DNA of 47,853 nucleotides from Oxalobacteraceae bacterium (GTDB lineage Bacteria; Pseudomonadota; Gammaproteobacteria; Burkholderiales; Burkholderiaceae_D): NCBI GenBank assembly GCA_027485795.1, contig JAIXQK010000045.1, positions 1 to 47,853 of the forward strand, read 5' to 3'. Shown piece by piece: positions 44,267 to 47,853 of this stretch (position 1 is its first letter; each line of letters starts with the position of its first letter). The notes under the pieces were generated by a model. It saw only the letters and a program-made list of their open reading frames with translations, ran no database searches and was not told where the DNA came from. The position numbers and the translations under genes were made by a program.

Positions 44267-45742
44267 ATGAGATATTTGATGGCGAGGCTTGGTGTAATTG
44301 CAGCACTGGTGGTCGGGCTTGCAGCATGTGGTGACGGTAGCGGCGTCAGCGGCGGCTCTTTGAGCGGTAGTGGGATTGGTAGCAGCGGCGTCGCCACCTT
44401 GAGCGTTAGCGGGACTGGCACTGGCACCAGTACTGGTACTGGCACGGGTACTAGTAGTGGCACTGGAAGCACTACTGGTAGCAGTGGCGTAGCAAGCAAT
44501 CCGCCGCTCGGCACGAACTCGGGCGGCAATAGCAATGACCAAAGTCCCTGCCCAATAGGTGTATCCGCGTGCAGCGGTGCCGCACTCGGCGTGTCGGTAG
44601 GCGACATACAGCTCAGCAAAAACGGCCTGCAAACCATCAGCTTGTCTACCACCGATCTGCTTCCGAATAATGCCAATACAGCTGAAGCTTTCGGCTTATT
44701 ACCGACCAATGAAGGCTTTGCCGAGCTGCGTGTTTTGCATGACGCCGATGCCAACGTCCGCGCCGTTGATTTATTGTTGTCACAGCTCAAGCTATCTTGG
44801 AATGGCAGATCAGAGCGGCCGCGTATCGTTGAAAACTTTAGCTTGAAACGTGGACGAGTTCAATTAGGTGAACAAGGCATGTCAACACTGGTGGCACTGC
44901 CGCCGCAAGGCGATACGTTTTGGGATAACAATGCGTCGACGTTTACCGGGACACAAAACAACTACGCAAACAACCATTATTTCGAACGTCCCGCGCCAGC
45001 TTGCGACAGTACCGATAGCATTTGTGTGACTGCCGCGAATAATGGGCTTCGCTTTCTCGCCGGCGACTGGCGAAGTGGCGGTTTGAAGCCGAACCAGATC
45101 AATGCGACCCGCTTGCACGAAGATGGCGCGACCCAGGCACCGGATCAAATACCTTTCGCAGGATTCAAAGGCTACCGCGATCTCTGGAACTGGAATTACC
45201 AATACGCTCACGTGGCGGGTTGGGTCACCAAGGACACCATCAATATTCAAGAGTGGGGCGGGGGCACAGAGCACAACAAAGAGCGGCGCGGCACTATCGC
45301 ATTCGGCCTACTGACCGACCCCGCCTCTTTGCCGAGCAGCGGCACGGCCACTTACCGGGGCTACGCGCGCGGTTGGTACAGCCCGGATGGACAAACTGAG
45401 GTGTATCCCATCGCAGCTGATATGGCCGTGACCGTTGATTTCAGCGCGCGGCAAGCCACGCTGCGACTTCTTAATGTTCGTATCGATGAAGTACTCCCGG
45501 CGAATGTGGAGCCGAGCGTCAAGCTTGCCGTCGGCAGCGCCAATGTGCTGCCCTTCGGTACGCCAAGCAACACCGCCATAGGTGGTATCACCCATGGTGA
45601 CGCATCCGGTTACGCGGGCCTAAGGTTTTTTGGTCCACTCGATAACGGCACGCCGCCTGAACTTGCGGGAAGCTTCTCAATCAAGGGGCTGAGCGGCATC
45701 ACCGCCATCGGTGGCTTCATTGCTCGACGCCTTGTGCAATAG
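44267..45742 (+). CDS. Predicted surface lipoprotein with TbpB-like beta-barrel
   Basis: The 491-aa protein has a lipoprotein signal with lipobox LAAC (Cys near residue 20), then a Gly/Ser/Thr-rich tether (residues 25-85). The remaining 400 residues are beta-rich. The C-terminal block has TATYRGYARGWYSPDGQTEV, VTVDFSARQATLRLL and the closing FFGPLDNGTPPELAGSFSIK ... AIGGFIARR, the pattern of transferrin-binding-protein-B-like barrels. One Cys pair (AC-DSTDSIC) could bridge. ATG 44267 follows AAGGGAG at 5 nt. Outer-surface display and ligand binding are inferred; no Slam or TonB partner is in the window. Confidence 0.65.
   Translation: MRYLMARLGVIAALVVGLAACGDGSGVSGGSLSGSGIGSSGVATLSVSGTGTGTSTGTGTGTSSGTGSTTGSSGVASNPPLGTNSGGNSNDQSPCPIGVSACSGAALGVSVGDIQLSKNGLQTISLSTTDLLPNNANTAEAFGLLPTNEGFAELRVLHDADANVRAVDLLLSQLKLSWNGRSERPRIVENFSLKRGRVQLGEQGMSTLVALPPQGDTFWDNNASTFTGTQNNYANNHYFERPAPACDSTDSICVTAANNGLRFLAGDWRSGGLKPNQINATRLHEDGATQAPDQIPFAGFKGYRDLWNWNYQYAHVAGWVTKDTINIQEWGGGTEHNKERRGTIAFGLLTDPASLPSSGTATYRGYARGWYSPDGQTEVYPIAADMAVTVDFSARQATLRLLNVRIDEVLPANVEPSVKLAVGSANVLPFGTPSNTAIGGITHGDASGYAGLRFFGPLDNGTPPELAGSFSIKGLSGITAIGGFIARRLVQ
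44334..44500 (+). repeat. In-gene Gly/Ser/Thr repeat tract of the lipoprotein
   Basis: Degenerate 6-nt units (GGCACT/GGTACT-like) encode GTGTGTSTGTGTGT and flanking Ser-Gly repeats. Copy number could vary by slippage in units of six, keeping the frame and changing tether length. Confidence 0.7.
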
Positions 45743-45824
45743 GCGGATCGACAGAGCAACCGCGTCTGGCTAAATTGCCAAGACACTTCACTAACCAACA
45801 GTGCAAGGAAGCATCTTCATCATC

Positions 45825-46253
45825 ATGACAGGCACCCTCAACAAGGCCATGCTAATCGGCCATCTTGGACACCATCCTGACGTTCGAACCACGCACAATG
45901 GTGAGTGCGTGGCACATCTTTCAGTTGCGACCAGTGAGAATTGGAAAAACAAATCCGCCGGCGCGCGGCGTGATGCAACCGAGTGGCATCGCGTGGTGCT
46001 GTACAAGCGTTTAGCGGAAATCGCTGGGCAGCATCTGAAAAAAGGTGCCCTGATATACATCGAGGGGTATCTACAGACGCGCAAGTGGACCGGCAAAGAT
46101 GGCCTCGAACGTCATACGACTGAAATTGTCGGCAACGAGCTGCGGATGCTTCAACGCTCAGGAGAGCCATGTGTCGGACTGTCTTCGCATGATGACCCCA
46201 TTCCCGATCGCGACCTGGTCCGTCGCGTTATGGCAAATGAAATAACGCCTTAG
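45825..46253 (+). CDS. ssb: Single-stranded DNA-binding protein, divergent short form
   Basis: The 142-aa protein has a single OB fold: LNKAMLIGHLGHHPDVRTTH, VAHLSVATSENWKNK, ATEWHRVVLYKRLAEIAGQH, LKKGALIYIEGYLQTRKW and HTTEIVGNELRML. This is SSB, but it has no glycine-rich linker and does not end in the DDDIPF tip that recruits partners. A remnant-like DDPIPD occurs 15 residues before the end, followed by DRDLVRRVMANEITP. Start ATG 45825 (MTGTLNKA) is chosen over an upstream in-frame GTG at 45801. The divergence suggests an accessory SSB, with the housekeeping copy elsewhere. Its TAG stop is the only one between it and the next frame. Confidence 0.8.
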   Translation: MTGTLNKAMLIGHLGHHPDVRTTHNGECVAHLSVATSENWKNKSAGARRDATEWHRVVLYKRLAEIAGQHLKKGALIYIEGYLQTRKWTGKDGLERHTTEIVGNELRMLQRSGEPCVGLSSHDDPIPDRDLVRRVMANEITP

Positions 46254-46346
46254 GAGATTTGTCTGTGCATTGCGCTATATACCGAACCGCATGCAGACCC
46301 CGGCTACCTATTCGAATGGAAAGGCGAATGCTTTTTCATTCGTAGA

Positions 46347-47666
46347 ATGTCCGGAAAGGTCATGATGAAAGCGAACGGTCGAATAAATTACCTCCCGCGG
46401 GAAACCCAGCCCCTTCACTTTCAGCCAACGCCCGCTTTCGTGACGGTGTTTGGCGATGGCATTGATCCGTTAAGCATGGACTGGATTCGAAGTGCGCTGA
46501 GCCGCACGAAAATGCAAAAGTCGGCTGTGTCACTGAGCGAGCTTGATATGAGGACTGCTTTGCGAACAGTGGCCGATCAATGCGCTACCGCGCGTCATGT
46601 GATGGTCGTGGCACATAGTGAAAATAGCATGCAGGGGCTACCCGGTGACGAATCTCTGCAGCATACGATCACTTTTTCAGAGAAGCGCAAGGAGGCTATC
46701 CTCACAAAGCGCCTACTTCAATTGCTCAGTAAAAGCGACGCCCGTTCAACTAACAATCAATTGCCGAAGCTGTTTGTGCATTTAATCGGTTGCGAAGCGG
46801 GCGCACTTCGCTCGCAAATCGAGCCTAGCGACCCTGTTTGGAAGTCCGCCTACGTATTGCTTTACGCGAGCAAAAAAACGACTAGTCTAGATGCAGTGGG
46901 GAGTTCGGTAAGTGCTGCGATTCGCTACGTCGACTTGTGTGACCGCGCCGACCAGCCGGTGGATCCACTGAAACTGTTCTACATCGCTGGATTGCGGCGC
47001 TCAGAGTGCATGACGCTGATGGGCGGCAATTTGCAAGCCCCACTCGTCTGGCACGCGCCCCGTTCGGTCAGCTCCCTCAATGATCACACCTCTCTCGCTT
47101 GTTTGAAAGGGACCGAGAAAGACCTGCAGCGATTCGATACCCATGTAAAGAGAGCGAGGCCCGAAGAGCGCGCCTTGATTCCGGATGTATCCATGCGCGA
47201 GTTTCTGTCGGCTCGGATCATGCATGGCGACGCGGATGCAGTCATGAATCTGGTTGCATCGCACGCGGAGCTTTTGAACGCCCGGTCAACCACTGGTATG
47301 TTGCCTTTGACCGAGGCAATTGATGCCGGCGATATCGAGCTGGTAGCCGACCTGCTGGAGGAAGGCGCAGACCCTAACCTGCCGGATCAAGATGGAAACA
47401 CCGCTCTGAAGGTAGCGCTTGATCTGCGCGTGAAAGCAGCCATTCCGATACTACTCAAGCACGGGGCACGATCGGACCTTGAAGATCAGCTCTCCTTGCT
47501 GGAGGCGGCGGTGCAAGACAAAAACTCCGAAATGCTGGCACTTTTGCTGAAAGATGGCTTGGGCTACTCGACCGCCGGGCTCGACCGGGCGGCGCTGCTA
47601 GCCAGAAAGACTGGCAACCACGTGCTGCTTGGCTTGTTGCTGCAAGCGCGGCATCGAACCACATAA
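46347..47666 (+). CDS. Unrecognised protein: possible caspase-like domain plus ankyrin repeats
   Basis: The 439-aa protein (from ATG 46347) has an N-terminal alpha/beta region, residues 28-215, where RHVMVVAHSE (H90) and KLFVHLIGCEAG (C149) follow hydrophobic strands in the order of clan CD (caspase/CHAT/C80-like) peptidases. Residues 285-405 are ankyrin-like (LPLTEAIDAGDIELVADLLE, EGADPNLPDQDGNTALKVAL, IPILLKHGA). Fold assignment is inference. Start is uncertain: ATGs at 46347, 46362 and 46365, or a non-ATG (CTG 46263) just after AGGAG at 46252-46256, which would add 28 residues. It is in frame with ssb, with one TAG between. No signal peptide. Confidence 0.7.
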   Translation: MSGKVMMKANGRINYLPRETQPLHFQPTPAFVTVFGDGIDPLSMDWIRSALSRTKMQKSAVSLSELDMRTALRTVADQCATARHVMVVAHSENSMQGLPGDESLQHTITFSEKRKEAILTKRLLQLLSKSDARSTNNQLPKLFVHLIGCEAGALRSQIEPSDPVWKSAYVLLYASKKTTSLDAVGSSVSAAIRYVDLCDRADQPVDPLKLFYIAGLRRSECMTLMGGNLQAPLVWHAPRSVSSLNDHTSLACLKGTEKDLQRFDTHVKRARPEERALIPDVSMREFLSARIMHGDADAVMNLVASHAELLNARSTTGMLPLTEAIDAGDIELVADLLEEGADPNLPDQDGNTALKVALDLRVKAAIPILLKHGARSDLEDQLSLLEAAVQDKNSEMLALLLKDGLGYSTAGLDRAALLARKTGNHVLLGLLLQARHRTT

Positions 47667-47853
47667 AACTGTGCCCGGCAACGGGCCGATCATCCGTTTG
47701 ACCAGCACGGCGCCGGGCGGCGGCAAAAGGAAACGCTGGCGCGGCTGGCGGGGATCGCCCACATGCTGCGGGCCGCGGATTCGCTTGCAAGCGAATCCCT
47801 TCGATCCCCGTCGAGAGCCAAACTGTTGGCTCTCTCCGCTCCTGAAATGAAAA
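47667..47853. other. Right-edge noncoding stretch with nested inverted repeats
   Basis: After the ankyrin gene stop there is GCCCG-GCAA-CGGGC (47673-47686), then GGGGATCG (47750-47757) matched by CGATCCCC (47802-47809) enclosing a 22-bp perfect palindrome (47777-47798), then GAGAGCCAA-ACTG-TTGGCTCTC (47813-47834). No coding frame here has family features; the last hairpin lacks a T-run. It could be a terminator cluster or the start of a repeat-rich region cut by the window. Confidence 0.6.

Noticed and set aside
44334-44500. Short repeats that could suggest a CRISPR array or microsatellite
   Set aside because: Units are degenerate, 6 nt, without spacers, and in frame inside the lipoprotein gene.
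45825-47666. Calling SSB plus ankyrin protein one gene with a recoded TAG
   Set aside because: No recoding element is visible and a ribosome site sits on the stop, so separate genes are the default; kept as a finding instead.
47750-47834. tRNA-like 3-prime end (TTCGATCCCC followed by GAGAGCCA)
   Set aside because: No matching acceptor, D-arm or anticodon arm can be placed; the paired segments fit simple nested hairpins better.
47629-47850. 73-codon ORF at the right edge, overlapping the end of the ankyrin gene in another frame
   Set aside because: It is composed mostly of palindromic repeat translation and has no ribosome site or family match.
1-47853. A genomic island, prophage or toxin-antitoxin locus
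   Set aside because: No integrase, transposase, att-like direct repeats, phage structural genes or paired small toxin/antitoxin ORFs were seen; genes are mostly core metabolism.

Overview
The window reads as chromosomal DNA of a betaproteobacterium (Burkholderiales/Rhodocyclales-like; genus not determined). Reasons: moderately high GC; a MerR-type LiuR leucine-degradation cluster carrying aceK; a pqqBCDE cluster facing an ABC transporter; the argS/SPOR/dsbA block; and betaproteobacterial versions of EttA, RarD and YchJ-like proteins. No integrase, transposase, plasmid gene, CRISPR array, rRNA or tRNA was seen. The only mobile-like signals are two inverted pairs of a 26-bp REP-like palindrome.

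Layout. 1-3.0 kb (+): end of a RarD transporter, ettA, and a ROK-family kinase-like protein. 3.0-4.6 kb (+): a two-gene ABC-2 transporter, convergent with pqqB-pqqC-pqqD-pqqE (4.65-7.7 kb, -), which make the redox cofactor PQQ; the precursor gene pqqA is not visible. 8-10.3 kb: proline iminopeptidase (+) and two paralogous small outer-membrane barrels (-). 10.6-19.1 kb (+): an acyl-CoA synthetase, all five subunits of a LIV-type ABC importer and a phenylacetate-CoA-ligase-like enzyme, together probably a system that imports a carboxylic acid and activates it with CoA. 19.3-22.5 kb (+): two tandem, unrecognised paralogues of 525 and 530 aa whose C-terminal halves align without gaps and keep a His365/Cys469 pair. 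22.5-23.9 kb (+): a nitronate monooxygenase-like protein and a small membrane protein.

24-39.1 kb (-) is a long leucine/isovalerate degradation cluster. In transcription order it is liuR, liuA, aceK, thiolase, SDR, acyl-CoA dehydrogenase, YchJ-like, liuB, bioA, liuD, liuE, hotdog thioesterase, DUF1289, PH-like membrane protein and an MBL hydrolase. liuR starts at a promoter region holding a perfect 18-bp palindrome, shared with a divergent MBL hydrolase (39.25 kb, +). bioA sits between liuB and liuD, where liuC usually lies, and no methylglutaconyl-CoA hydratase gene is present. The cluster couples leucine carbon (acetyl-CoA and acetoacetate) to control of the glyoxylate branch by AceK and to biotin supply for the carboxylase.

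40.3-47.85 kb: an XRE-like regulator (+); dsbA, a SPOR-domain protein and argS (-); a lipoprotein with a Gly/Thr/Ser-rich tether and a TbpB-like barrel (+); a divergent single-stranded-DNA-binding protein; and an unrecognised protein combining a possible caspase-like His/Cys domain with ankyrin repeats. The last two open frames are in the same phase, separated by one TAG. The least explained elements are the tandem 525/530-aa pair and the SSB/ankyrin pair. No function has been established for them here; the fold assignments are motif-based inferences.
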